From Chamaelirium japonicum (Eukaryota; Streptophyta; Magnoliopsida; Liliales; Melanthiaceae), in assembly GCA_947650365.1 (NCBI GenBank), contig OX393550.1, positions 53,146,879 through 53,210,878 on the forward strand: 64,000 bases of DNA, read 5' to 3'. Below are positions 1 to 15,600 of the stretch, piece after piece. Position 1 is the first letter of the stretch. Every line of letters starts with the position of its first letter. The notes under the pieces were generated by a model. It saw only the letters and a list, made by a program, of their open reading frames with translations. It made no database searches and was not told where the DNA came from. The position numbers were made by a program, and so were the translations under genes.

Positions 1-1090
1 TTCGCACGAATGTATCCATTCTAGTTCATTCGTACGATCCATTCTAATTCATTCGTACGATCTATTCTAATTCATTCACATGATCCATTCTAATTCATTC
101 GTACGATCCATTCTAGTTCATTCATACGATCCATTCTAATTCATTCGTACGATCCATTCTTACTCATTGGTACGATCCATTCTAATTCATTCGTACGATC
201 CATTCTAATTCATTCGCACGATCCATTCTAATTCCTTCGTACGATCCATTCTAATTCATTCGCACGATCCATTCTAATTCATTCCATTCTATTCATTCGT
301 ACGATCCATTCTTACTCATTGGTACGATCCATTCTAATTCATTCGCACGAATGTATCCATTCTAATTTATTCATACGATCCATTCTAATTCATTCGTATG
401 ATCCATTCTTATTCATTCGCACGATCCAGTCTAATGGATTCGCACGATCCATTCTAATTCATTCGCACGAATGTATCCATTCTAATTCATTCATAGGATC
501 CATTCTAATTCATTCGTACGATCCATTCTAATTCATTCGCACAAATGTATCCATTCTAATTCATTCGTACGATCCATTCTAATTCATTCGTACGATCAGT
601 TCTAATTCATTCATACGATCAATTCTAATTCATTCGTACGATCCATTCTAATTCACTCATACGATCCATTCTAATACATTCATACGATCCATTCTAATTC
701 ATTTGCACGAATATATCCATTCTAATTCATTCATACGATCCATTCTAATTCCTTCATACGATCCATTCTAATTCATTCGTACGATCTATTCTAATTCATT
801 CGTACGATCCATTCTAATTCATTCGTACGATCCATTCTAATTTATTCGCACGAACGTATCCATTCTAATTCATTCGTACGATCCATTCTAATTCATTCGC
901 ACGATCCATTCTAATTCATTCGTACGATCCATTCTAATTCTTTCACACGATCCATTCTAATTAATTCGTACGATCCATTCTAATTCATTCGCACGATCCA
1001 TTCTAATTCATTCGTACGATCCATTCTAATTCATTCGCACGATATGTTCTTATTCATTCGCACAATCCATTCTGATTCATTCGCACGAAT
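1..1090 (+). repeat. Satellite array, forward block at left edge
   Basis: This is a tandem array of a 23-bp unit (halves CCATTCTAATT and CATTCGTACGAT), all in forward orientation, with scattered 28-bp variant units carrying CATTCGCACGAATGTAT. The array is already running at base 1, so its left end lies outside the window. An odd variant word, CCAGTCTAATGGATTCGC, near 427 recurs near 11346 and 23055, linking this edge to the larger repeat blocks. The block is not a simple copy of the end of the 11.6-kb repeat. No gene is present. Open frames here are translations of the repeat. Confidence 0.95.
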
Positions 1091-4000
1091 GTATCCATTC
1101 TAATTCATTCCTACGATCCATTCTAATTCATTCGTACGATCCATTCTAATTCATTCATATGATCCATTCTAATTAATTCGTATGATCCATTCTAATTCAC
1201 TCATACGATCCATTCTAATACATTCATGTATCCATTCTAATCCATTCGTACGATCCATTCTAATTCATTCGTACGATCCATTCTAATTCATTCGCACAAA
1301 TGTATCCATTCTAATTCATTCGTACGATCCATTCTAATTCATTCGCACGATCCATTGTAATTCATTCGTACGATCCATTCTAATCCATTCTAATTCATTC
1401 GCACGATCCATTCTAATCCATTCTATTTCATTTGTACGATCCATTCTTACACATTCATATGATCCATTCTAATTCATTCGCACGAATGTATCCATTCTAA
1501 ATCATTCGTACGATCCATTCTAATTCATTCGTACGATCCATTCCAAATCATTCGTACAATCCATTCTATTTCATTCGTACGATCAATTCTAATTCATTAG
1601 CATGATCCATTCTAATTCATTCGTACGATCCATTCAAATTCATTCGCACGAACCATTCTAATTCATTCGTACAATCCATTCTATTTCATTCGTATGATCC
1701 ATTCTTACTCATTCGTATGATCCATTCTAATTCATTCGCACGAATGTATCCATTCTAATCCATTCGTACAATCCATTCTAATCCATTCGTACGATCCATT
1801 CTAATTCATTCGCATGAATGTAACCATTCTAATTCATTCATTTGATCCATTCTAATTCATTCGTACGATCTATTCTAATTCATTCGTCCGATCAATTCTA
1901 ATTCATTCGCACGAATGTATCCATTCTAAACCATTCATACGATCCATTCTAATTTATTCGTACGATCCATTCTAATTCATTCGTAAGATCCATTCTAATT
2001 CATTCGTACGATCCATTCTAATTCATTCGTAAGATCCATTCTAATTCATTCGTACGATCCATTCTAATTCATTCGTACGAATCATTCTAATTCATTCGCA
2101 CGAATGTATCCATTCTTGTTCATTCGTACGATCCATTCTAATTCATTCGCAAGATCCATTCTAATTCATTCGTGCGATCAATTCTAATTCATTCGCACGA
2201 ATGTATCCCACACGATCCATTCTAATTCATTCGTACGTTCCATTCTAATTCATTAGCACGATCCATGCTAATTCATTCGTTCGACCAATTCTAAATCATT
2301 AGCACGATCCATTCTAATTCATTCGTACGATCCATTCTAATTCATTCGCACGATCCATCCTAATTCATTCATAGGATCCATTCTAATTCATTCATACGAT
2401 CTATTCTAATTCTTTCGCACGAATGTATCCATTCTAATTCATTCGGACGAATGTATCCATTCTAATTCATTCGTACGATCCATTCTAATTCATTCGTACG
2501 ATCCATTCGAATTCATTCGTACGATCCATTCTAATTCATTCATATGATCCATTCTAATTCATTCATACAATCCATTCTAATTCTTTCACACGATCCATTC
2601 TAATTTATTCGTACGATCCATTCTAATTCATTCGTACAATCCATTCTATTTCATTCGTACGATCCATTCTTACTCATTCATATGATCCATTCTAATTCAT
2701 TCGTATGATCCATTCTAATTCATTCGTAGGATCCATTCTAATTCATTCGTACGATCCATTCTAATTCATTTGTACGATCCATTCTAATTCATTAGACCGA
2801 ATATATCCATTCTAGTTCATTCGTACGATCCATTCTAATTCATTCGTACGATCCATTCTAATTCATTCGCACGATCCATTCTAATTCATTCGTACGATCC
2901 ATTCTAATTCATTCATACGATCCATTCTAATTCATTCGTACGATCCATTCTAATTAATTCGTACAATCTATTCTAATTCATTCGTACGAATGGATACATT
3001 CGTGTGAATGAATTAGAATGGATCGTACGAATGAGTAAGAATGGATCGTACGAATGAAATAGAATGGATTGCACGAATGAATTAGAATGGATCGTACGAA
3101 TGAATTAAAATGGATCGTGAGAAAGAATTAGAATGGATTGTATGAATGAATTAGAATGGATCGTACGAAGGAATTAGAATGGATCGTATGAATGAATTAG
3201 AATGGATCGTACGAATGAATTAGAATAGATCGTACGAATGAATTAGAATGAATCGTACGAATTAATTAGAATGGATCGTGTGAAAGAATTAGATTGGATC
3301 ATACGAATGAATTAGAATGGATCGTGCGAATGAATTAGAATGGATCGTACGAATGAATTAGAATGGATCGTGCTAATGAATTAGAATTGATCGAACGAAT
3401 GAATTAGCATGGATCGTGCATTCGTACGATCCATTCTAATTCATTCGTAAGATCCATTCTAATTCATTCGTACGATCCATTCTAATTCATTCGTACGATC
3501 CATTCTAATACATTCGTACGATTCAAGCTAATTCATTCGCACGATCCATTCTAATTCATTCGTATGATCCATTCTTATTCATTCATACGATCCATTCTAA
3601 TTCATTCGCACAATCCATTCTAATTCATTCGTACAATCCATTCTAATTCATTCGTATGATCCATTCTAATTCATTCGTACGATCCATTCTAATTCATTCG
3701 CACGATCCATTCTAATTCATTCATACGACCCATTCTAATTCATTCATACGATCCATTCTAATTCATTCCTACAATCCATTCTAATTCATTCGCCCGATCC
3801 ATTCTAATTCATTCATACGATCCATTCTATTCGAATGGATCATGCGATCCATTCGAATTCATTCGCACGATCCATTCTAATTCATTCATATGATCCATTC
3901 TAATTCATTCATACAATGCATTCTAATTCTTTCACACGATCCATTCTAATTCATTCGTACGATCCATTCTAATTCATTCGTACAATCCATTCTATTTCAT

Positions 4001-7000
4001 TTGTACGATCCATTCTTACTCATTCGTATGATCCATTCTAATTCATTTGTACGATCCATTCTAATTCATTCGTACAATCCATTCTATTTCATTCGTACGA
4101 TCCATTCTTACTCATTCGTATGATCCATTCTAATTCATTCGCAAGAATGTATCCTTTCTAATTCATTCATACAATCCATTCTAATTCATTCCGTACGATC
4201 CATTCTAATTCATTCGTACGATCGTACGAATGAATTAGAATGGATCGTACGAATGAATTAGAATAGATTGTGCGAATGAATTAGAATGGATCGTACGAAT
4301 GAATTAGAATGGACCATACGAATGAGTAAGAATGGATCGTACGAATGAATTAGAATGGATCGTATGAATGAATTAGAATGGATCGTACGAATAAATTAGA
4401 ATGGATACATTCGTCCGAATGAATTAGAATGGATCATACGAATGAGTAAGAATGGATCGTACGAATGAAATAGAATAGATCGTACGAATGAATTAGAATG
4501 GAATATACGAATGAATTAGAATGGATCGTACGAATGAATTAGAATGGATCGTATGAATGAATTAGAATGGATCGTACGAATGAATTAGAATGGATCGTGC
4601 GAATAAATTCGAATGGATGGTGCTAATGAATTAGAATGGAATATAATAGATTGTACGAATGAATTAGAATGGATCGTATGAAGGAATTAGAATGGATCGT
4701 ACGAATGAATTAGAATAGATCGTACGAATGAATTAGAATGGATACATTCGTGTGAATGAATTAGAATGGATACATTCGTGCGAAAGAATTAGAATAGATC
4801 GTATGAATGAATTAGAATGGATCCTATGAATGAATTAGAATGGATCGTGCGAATGAATTAGAATGGATCATACGAATGAATTAGAATGGATCGTGTGAAA
4901 GAATTAGAATGGATTGCACGAATGAATTAGAATGGATCGTACGAATGAATTAGAATGGATCGTGTGAAAGAATTAGAATGGATTGTATGAATGAATTAGA
5001 ACGTACGATCCATATTAATTCATTCGTACGATCCATTCTAATTCCTTCGTACGATACATTCTAATTCATTCGTACGATCCATTCTAATTCATTCGCGCAA
5101 TATATTCTAATTCATTCGTACGATCCATTCTAATTCATTCATACAGTCCATTCTAATTTATTCGCACGAATGTATCCATTCTAATTCATTCGTACGATCC
5201 ATTCTAATTCATTAATTTGATCCATTCTAATTCATTTGTACGATCCATTCTAATTCACTCATACTATCCATTCTAATACATTCATACGATCCATTCTAAT
5301 TCATTTGCACGAATATATCCATTCTAATTCATTCGTACGATCACGAATGTATCCATTCTAGTTCATTCGTACGATCCATTCTAATTCATTCGTACGATCC
5401 ATTCTAATTCATTCATACGATCTATTCTAATTCATTCATACAATCCATTCTAATTCTTTCACACGATCCATTCTAATTAATTCGTACGATTCATTCGTAG
5501 GATCCATTCTAATTCATTAGTATGATCCATTCTAATTCATTCGTACGATCCATTCTAATTCATTCGCACGATCCATTCTAATTCATTCTAATTCATTCGT
5601 ACAATCCATTCTAATTCATTCGCACGATCCATTCTAATTCATTCTAATTCATTCGTACGATCCATTCTACGATCCATTCTAACTCATTCGTATATTCCAT
5701 TCTAATTCATTAGCACGATCCATGCTAATGAATTAGAAAGGATCGTACGATCCAATCTAATTCATTCATACGATCCATTCTTACTCATTCGTATGATCCA
5801 TTCTAATTCAATCGTACGATCCATTCTAATTCATTCGTACGATCCATTCTAATTCCTTCGTACGATCCATTCTAATTCATTCGTACGATCCATTCTAATT
5901 CATTCGTACGATCCATTCTAATTCCTTCGTACGATCCATTCTAATTCATTCATACGATCCATTCTAATTCATTCTAATTCATTCGCACGATCCATTCTAA
6001 TTCATTCGTACGATCCATTCTAATTCATTCATACGATCCATTCTAATTCATTCGCACGAATGTATCCATTCTAATTCATTCGTACGATCCATTCTAATTC
6101 ATTCACACGTGCAAATGAATTAGAATGGATCGTATGAATGCATTAGAATGGATCGTGCGAATGAATTAGAATGGATTGTACGAATGAATTAGAATGGATC
6201 GTACGAATGAACTAGAATGGATACATTCGTGCGAATGAATTAGAATGGATCATAGGAATGAATTAGAATAGATCGTACGTACGATCCATTCTAATGGATA
6301 CATTTGTGCGAATGAATCTAAATGGATTGTATGAATGAATTACAATGGTTCGTACGATGGATCGTACGAATGAATTAGAATGGATCGTACGAATGAACTA
6401 GAATGGATACATTCGTGCGAATGAATTAGAATGGATCGTACGAATGAATTAGAATGGATCGTACGAATGAATTAGAATGGATCTTACGAATGAATTAGAA
6501 TGGATCGTACGAATGAATTAGAATGGATCGTACGAATGAATTAGAATGGATACATTCGTGCGAATGAATTAGAATGGATCGGATGAATGAATTAGAATGG
6601 ATCATACGAATGAATTAGAATGGATCGTACGAATGAATTAGAATGGATCGCACGAATAAATTAGAATGGATACATTCGTCCGAATGAATTAGAATGGATC
6701 ATACGAATGAATAAGAATGGATCGTACGAATGTATTAGAATAGATTGTACGAATGAATTAGAATGGATTAGACGAATGAATTGGAATGGATCGTGTGAAA
6801 GAATTAGAATGGATTGTATGAATGAATTAGAATGGAACGTATGAATGAATTAGAATGGATCGTGCGAATGAATTTGAATGGATCGTACGAATTCATTCTA
6901 ATTCATTCATACAATCCATTCTAATTCTTTCACACAATCCATTTTAATTCATGCGTAGGATCCATTCTAATTCATTCGTACAATCTATTCTATTTCATTC

Positions 7001-10000
7001 GTACGATCCATTCTTACTCATTCGTATGATCCATTCTAATTCATTCGGACGAATGTATCCATTCTAATTTATTCGTACGATCCATTCTAATTCATTCGTA
7101 CGATCCATTCTAATTCCTTCGTACGATCCATTCTAATTCATTCGTACGATCCATTCTAATTCATTCGTACGATCCATTCTAATTCATTCGCACAAATGTA
7201 TCCATTCTAATTCATTCTTATGAAGGAATTAGAATGGATCGTACGAATGAATTAGAATGGATCGTACGAATGAATTAGAATAGATCTTACGAATGAATTA
7301 GAATGGATCGTACGAATGAATTAGAATGGATATATTCATGCAAATGAATTAGAATGGATCGTATGAATGTATTAGAATGGATCGTATGAGTGAATTAGAA
7401 TGGATCGTACGAATGAATTAGAATGGATCGTATGAATGAATTAGAATGGTTACATTCGTGCGAATGAATGAGAATAGATCGTACGAATGAATTAGAATGG
7501 ATCGTACGAATAAATTAGAATGGATCGTGGGAATGAATTAGAATGGATCGTACGAATGAGTTAGAATGGATCATACGAATGATCCATTCTAATTCATTCA
7601 TACGATCCATTCTAATTCATTTGCATGAATATATCCATTCTAATTCATTCGTACGATCCATTCTAATTCTTTCGTACGATCCATTCTAATTCCTTCGTAC
7701 GATCCATTCTAATTCCTTCGTACGATCCATTCTATTTCATTCGTATGATCCATTCTAATTCCTTCGTACGATCCATTCTAATTCCTTCGTATCCATTCTA
7801 ATTCACTCATACGTTCCATTCTAATTCATTCATACGATCTATTCTAATTCATTCATACAATCCATTCTAATTCTTTCACACGATCTATTCTAATTCATTC
7901 GTACGATCCATTCTAATTCATTCGCACAATCCTTTCTATTTCATTCGTACAATCCATTCTTACTCATTGGTACGATCCATTCTAATTCATTCGCACGAAT
8001 GTATCCATTCTAATTTATTCGTACGAATGAATTAGAATGGATCGTACGAATGAATTAGAATGGATCGTGCGAATGAATTAGAATGGATCGTGCGAATGAA
8101 TTAGAATGGATCGTACGAATGAACTAGAATGGATACATTCGTGCGAATGAATTAGAATGGATCGTACGATTGAATTAGAATGGATCATACGAATGAATTA
8201 GAATGGATCTTACGAATGAATTAGAATGGATCGTACGAATAAATTAGAATGGATTGTATGAATGGTTTAGAATGGATACATTCGTGCGAATGAAATTAGA
8301 ATGGATCGTACGAATGAATTAGAATGGATCAAATGAATGAATTAGAATGGTTACATTCATGCGAATGAATTAGAATGGATCGTACGAATGGATTAGAATG
8401 GATCGTACGAATAGAATAGAATGGATACATTCGTGCGAATGAATTAGATTGGATCATACGAATGAGTAAGAATGGATCGTACGAATGAAATAGAATGGAT
8501 TAGAATGTATTAGAATGGATCGTACGAATGAACTAGAATGGATACATTCGTGCGAATGAATTAGAATGGATCGTACGAATGAATTAGAATGGATCTTACG
8601 AATGAATTAGAATGGATCGTACGAATGAATTAGAATGGATCATACGAATAAATTAGAATTGATACATTCGTGCGAATGAATTAGAATGGATCGGACGAAT
8701 GAATTAGAATGGATCGTACGCTCGAATGTATCCATTCTAATCCATTCGTACGATCCATTCTAATCCATTCGTACGATCAATTCTAATTCATTCGCATGAA
8801 TGTAACCATTCTAATTCATTCATTTGATCCATTCTAATTCATTCGTACGATCCATTCTAATTCATTCATACGATCCATTCTAATTCATTCGTACGATCCA
8901 TTCTAATTCATTCATACAATCCATTGTAATTCATTCGCACGATCCATTCTAATTCATTTATACAATCCATATTAATTCATTCATACAATCCATTCTAATT
9001 CATTCATACGATCTATTCTAATTCTTTCGCACGAATGTATCCATTCTAATTCATTCGCACGAATGTATCCATTCTAATTCATTCGTACGATCCATTCTAA
9101 TTCATTCGCCCGATCCATTCTAATTCATTCGTACGATCAATTCTAATTCATTCGCACGAATGTATCCATTCTAATTCATTCGTACGATCCATTCTAATTC
9201 ATTCGCCCGATCCATTCTAATTCATTCGTACGATCAATTCTAATTCATTCGCACGAATGTATCCATTCTAATTCATTCGTACGATCCATTCTAATTCATT
9301 CATAGGATCCATTCTAATTCATTCATACAATCCATTCTAATTTATTCGCACGAATGTATCCATTCTAATTCATTCGTACAATCAGTTCTAATTCATTCAC
9401 AAAATCTATTCTAATTCATTCATACGATCCATTCTAATTCATTCACACGAATGTATCCATTCTAATTCATTCATACAATCCATTCTAATTCATTCGTACG
9501 ATCCATTCTAATTCACTCATACGATCCATTCTAATACATTCATACAATCCATTCTAATTCATTTGCATGAATATATCCATTCTAATTCATTCGTACGATC
9601 CATTCTAATTCCTTCGTACGATCCATTCTAATTCATTCGTATGATCTATCCTATTTCATTCGTACGATCCATTCTTACTCATTCGTACGATCCATTCTAA
9701 TTCATTCGTCCGATCCATTCTAATTCATTCGCATGAATGTATCCATTCTAATTCATTCGTACGATCCATTCTAATTCATTCGCACGATCCATTCTAATTC
9801 ATTCGTACGATCCATTCTAATTCTTTCACACGATCCATTCTAATTCATTCGTACGATCCATTCTAATTCATTCGCACGATCCATTCTAATTCATTCGTAC
9901 CATCCATTCTAATTCATTCATACGATCCATTCTAATTCATTCGTACGATCCATTCTAATTCATTCGCACAAATGTATCCATTCTAATTCATTCATACGAT

Positions 10001-12661
10001 CCATTCTAATTCATTTGCACGATCTATTCTAATTCATTCGTACGATCCATTCTAATTCATTCGTACGATCCATTCTAATTCACTCGTATGATCCATTCTA
10101 ATTAATTCGTATGATCCATTCTAATTCATTCGTATATTCCATTCTAATTCTTTCGCACGATCCATTCATTCGTACGATCCATTCTAATTCAGGATCGTAC
10201 GAATGAATTAGAATGGATACATTCGTGCGAATGAATTAGAATTGATCGTACGAATGAATTAGAATGGATCGTGCGAATGAATTAGAATGGATCGTACGAA
10301 TGAATTAGAATGGATCGTACGAATGAACTAGAATGGATACATTCGTGCGAATGAATTAGAATGGATCGTACGAATGAATTAGAATGGATCGTACGAATGA
10401 ATTAGAATGGATCTTACGAATGAATTAGAATAGATTGTACGAATGAATTAGAATGGATCGAACGAATGAATTAGAATGGATATATTCGTGCGAATGAATT
10501 AGAATGGATCGTACGAATGAATTAGATTGGATCGTACGAATGAATTTGAATGGATACATTTGTGCGAATGAATCTAAATAGATTGTATGAATGAATTACA
10601 ATGGATCGTACGAAAGAATTAGAATGGATCGTACGAATGAATTAGAATAGCTCATACGAATGAATTAGAATGAATCGTATGAATGAATTAGAATGGTTAC
10701 ATTCGTGCGAATGAATTAGAATAGATCGTACGAATGAATTAGAATGGATCGTATGAATAAATTAGAATGGATCGTGGGAATGAATTAGAATGGATCGTAC
10801 GAATGAATTAGAATGGATCCACCGAATGAGTTAGAATGGATCATACGAATGAATTAGAATGGATTGTACGAATGAATTAGAATGGATTGTGCGAATGAAT
10901 TAGAATGGATCGTATGAATGAATAAGAATGGATCGTACGAATGAATTAGAATGGATCGTGCGAATGAATTAGCATTAACCGTACGAATGTATTAGAATGG
11001 ATCGTACGAATGAATTAGAATGAATCGTACGATCCATTCTAATTCATTCGTACGATCCATTCTAATTCATTCGCACGAATGTATCCATTCTAGTTCATTC
11101 GTACGATCCATTCTAGTTCATTCGTACGATCCATTCTAATTCATTCGTACGGTCCATTCTAATTCATTCGTATGATCCATTCTAATTAATTCGTATGATC
11201 CATTCTAATTCATTCGTACGATCCATTCTAATTCATTCATACAATCCATTATAATTCATTCGCACGAATGTATCCATTCTAATTAATTCGTACGATCCAT
11301 TCTAATTCATTCGTATTATCCATTCTTATTCAGTCGCACGATCCAGTCTAATGGATTCGCACGATCCATTCTAATTCATTTGCACGAATGTATCCATTCT
11401 AATTCATACGATCGTGTGAATGAATTAGAATGGTTACATTCGTGCGAATGAATTAGAATGGATCGTACGAATGGATTAGAATAGATCGTACGAATGGATT
11501 AGAATGGATACATTCGTGCGAATGAATTAGAATGGATTGTATGAATGAATTAGAATGGATCGTACGATCCATTCGAATTCATTCGTACAATCCATTCTAA
11601 TTCATTCGTACGATCCATTCTAATTCATTCGTACGAATGTATCCATTCTAATTCATTTGCACGATCCATTCTAATTCATTCCTATGATCTATTCTAATTC
11701 ATTCGTACGATCCATTCTAATTCATTCATACGATCCATTCTACGATCCATTCTAATTCATTCGTATATTCCATTCTAATTCATTAGCACGATCCAATCTA
11801 ATTCATTCATACGATCCATTCTTACTCATTCGTATGATCCATTCAAATTCAATCGTGCGATCCATTCTAATTCATTCGTACGATCCATTCTAATTCCTTC
11901 GTACGATCCATTCTAATTCATTCGTACGATCCATTCTAATTCCTTCGTACGATCCATTCTAATTCATTCGTACGATCCATTCTAATTCATTCGCGCAATC
12001 TATTCTAATTCATTCGTACGATCCATTCTAATTCATTCGTACGATCCATTCTAATTCATTCATACAATCCATTCTAAGTTATTTTCACGAATGTATCCAT
12101 TCTAGTTCATTCGTACGATCCATTCTAATTCATTCGCACAATCTATTCTAATTCATTCATACGATCCATTCTAATTCATTCGCACGAATGTATCCATTCT
12201 AATTCATTCATACGATCCATTCTACTTCATTCGTACTATCCGTTCTAATTCACTCATACGATCCATTCTAATTCATTCATACGATCCATTCTAATTCATT
12301 TGCACGAATATATCCATTCTAATTCATTCGTACGATCCATTCTAATTCCTTCGTACGATCCATTCTAATTCCTTCGTACGATCCATTCTGATTCCTTCGT
12401 ACGATCCATTCTATTTCATTCGTATGATCCATTCTAATTCCTTCGTACGATCCATTCTAATTCCTTCGTATCCATTCTAATTCACTCATACGATCCATTC
12501 TAATTCAGTCGTACGATCCATTCTAATTCATTCATACAATCCATTCTAATTCATTCGCACGAATGTATCCATTCTAATTCATTCGTACGATCAGTTCTAA
12601 TTCATTCACAAAATCTATTCTAATTCATTCATACGATCCATTCTAATTCATTCGCACGAAT
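1091..12661. repeat. Satellite higher-order repeat, copy A (about 11.6 kb)
   Basis: This is the first of two long tandem copies built from the 23/28-bp satellite. Shared anchor words fix the register with copy B. The forward word ending CCTACG at 1091 matches 12662 (offset 11571). ATACATTCGTGTG at 2994 matches 14781 and the palindromic junction at 4218 matches 16005 (both offset 11787). CTCGAATGTA at 8721 matches 20531 (offset 11810), and the junction near 10978 matches 22691 (offset 11713). The changes in offset are indels, the largest about 216 bp of extra units in copy B. Orientation flips at about 2990, 3418, 4222, 5009, 6110, 6889, 7218, 7580, 8023, 8723, 10193, 11031, 11412 and 11570. 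The copy's left boundary is where similarity to sequence upstream of 12662 stops. Confidence 0.85.
4192..4251. repeat. 60-bp perfect palindrome at a satellite orientation switch
   Basis: Two head-to-head satellite units meet here around the centre CGTACGA/TCGTACG, between 4221 and 4222. The arms are 30 bp each and match perfectly. Beyond them an extra C on the left (the ATTCCG at about 4188-4193) breaks the pairing, after which the arms match again with a one-base shift. The corresponding junction in copy B is centred near 16008 and carries mismatches in the left arm. Confidence 0.9.
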
Positions 12662-15600
12662 GTATCCATTCTAATTCATTCCTACGATCCATTCTAATTC
12701 ATTCGTACGATCCATTCTAATTCATTCATATGATCCATTCTAATTAATTCGTATGATCCATTCTAATTCACTCATACGATCCATTCTAATACATTCATGT
12801 ATCCATTCTAATCCATTTGTACGATCCATTCTAATTCATTCGTACGATCCATTCTAATTCATTCGCACAAATGTATCCATTCTAATTCATTCGTACGATC
12901 CATTCTAATTCATTCGCACGATCCATTCTAATTCATTCGTACGATCCATTCTAATTCATTCGTACGATCCATTCTAATTCATTCGTATGATCCATTCTAA
13001 TTAATTCGTATGATCCATTCTAATTCATTCGTACGATCCATTCTAATTCATTCGTACGATCCATTCTAATTCATTCGCACAATCCATTCTATTTCATTCG
13101 TACGATCCATTCTTACTCATTGGTATGATCCATTCTAATTCATTCGCACGAATGTATCCATTCTAATTCATTCGTACGAATCTATTCTAATTCATTCGTA
13201 CAATCCATTCTATTTCATTCGTACGATCCATTCTTACTCATTCGTATGATCCATTCTAATTCATTCGCACGAATGTATCCATTCTAAATCATTCGTACGA
13301 TCCATTCTAATTCATTCGTATGATCCATTCTAAATCATTCGTACAATCCATTCTATTTCATTCGTACGATCAATTCTAATTCATTAGCACGATCCATTCT
13401 AATTCATTCGTACGATCCATTCAAATTCATTCGCACGATCCATTCTAATTCATTCGTACAATCCATTCTATTTCATTCGTATGATCCATTCTTACTCATT
13501 CGTATGATCCATTCTAATTCATTCGCACGAATGTATCCATTCTAATCCATTCGTACAATCCATTCTAATCCATTCGTACGATCCATTCTAATTCATTCGC
13601 ATGAATGTAACCATTCTAATTCATTCATTTGATCCATTCTAATTCATTCGTACGATCCATTCTAATTCATTCGTCCGATCCATTCTAATTTATTCGCACG
13701 AATGTATCCATTCTAAACCATTCATACGATCCATTCTAATTTATTCGTACGATCCATTCTAATTCATTCGTAAGATCCATTCTAATTCATTCGTACGATT
13801 CATTCTAATTCATTCGTAAGATCCATTCTAATTCATTCGTACGATCCATTCTAATTCATTCGTACGATCCATTCTAATTCATTCGCACGAATGTATCCAT
13901 TCTAGTTTATTCGTACGATCCATTCTAATTCATTCGTACGATCCATTCTAATTCATTCGCAAGATCCATTCTAATTCATTCGTGCGATCAATTCTAATTC
14001 ATTCGCACGAATGTATCCCACACGATCCATTCTAATTCATTCGTACGTTCCATTCTAATTCATTAGCACGATCCATGCTAATTCATTCGTTCGATCAATT
14101 CTAATTCATTAGCACGATCCATTCTAATTCATTCGTACGATCCATTCTAATTCATTCGCACGATCCATCCTAATTCATTCATAGGATCCATTCTAATTCA
14201 TTCATACGATCTATTCTAATTCTTTCGCACGAATGTATCCATTCTAATTCATTCGCACGAATGTATCCATTCTAATTCATTCGTACGATCCATTCTAATT
14301 TATTCGTACGATCCATTCGAATTCATTCGTACGATCCATTCTAATTCATTCATATGATCCATTCTAATTCATTCATACAATCTATTCTAATTCTTTCACA
14401 CGATCCATTCTAATTCATTCGTACGATCCATTCTAATTCATTCGTACAATCCATTCTATTTCATTCGTACGATCCATTCTTACTCATTCGTATGATCCAT
14501 TCTAATTCATTCGTCTGATCCATTCTAATTCATTCGTACGATCCATTCTAATTCATTTGTACGATCCATTCTAATTCATTCGCACGAATGTATCCATTCT
14601 AGTTCATTCGTACGATCCATTCTAATTCATTCGTACGATCCATTCTAATTCATTCGCACGATCCATTCTAATTCATTCGTATGATCCATTCTAATTCATT
14701 CGTACGATCCATTCTAATTCATTCCTACGATCCATTCTAATTTATTCGTACAATCTATTCTAATTCGTTCATACAAATAGATACATTCGTGTGAATGAAT
14801 TAGAATGGATCGTACGAATGAGTAAGAATGGATCGTACGAATGACATAGAATGGATTGCACGAATGAATTAGAATGGATCGTACGAATGAATTAGAATGG
14901 ATCGTGTGAAAGAATTAGAATGGATTGTATGAATGAATTAGAATGGATCGTACGAAGGAATTAGAATGGATCGTATGAATGAATTAGAATGGATCGTACG
15001 AATGAATTAGAATAGATCGTACGAATGAATTAGAATGAATCATACGAATGAATTAGAATGGATCGTGTGAAAGAATTAGAATGGATCATACGAATGAATT
15101 AGAATGGATCGTGCGAATGAATTAGAATGGATCGTACGAATGAATTAGAATGGATCGTGCTAATGAATTAGAATTGATCGAACGAATGAATTAGCATGGA
15201 TCGTGCATTCGTACGATCCATTCTAATTCATTCGTAAGATCCATTCTAATTCATTCGTACGATCCATTCTAATTCATTCGTACGATCCATTCTAATACAT
15301 TCGTACGATTCATGCTAATTCATTTGCACGATCCATTCTAATTCATTCGTATGATCCATTCTTATTCATTCATACGATCCATTCTAATTCATTCGCACAA
15401 TCCATTCTAATTCATTCGTACAATCCATTCTAATTCATTCGTATGATCCATTCTAATTCATTTGTACGATCCATTCTAATTCATTCGCACGATCCATTCT
15501 AATTCATTCATACGACCCATTCTAATTCATTCATACGATCCATTCTAATTCATTCCTACAATCCATTCTAATTCATTCGCCCGATCCATTCTAATTCATT

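Noticed and set aside
319..531. Open frame of 70 codons in the satellite (and a similar one at 44278-44487, minus)
   Set aside because: It is the translation of the 23/28-bp repeat. The peptide simply repeats a Ser-Ile-Leu-Ile-His-Ser type word, and frames of this kind appear by chance wherever units lack a stop.
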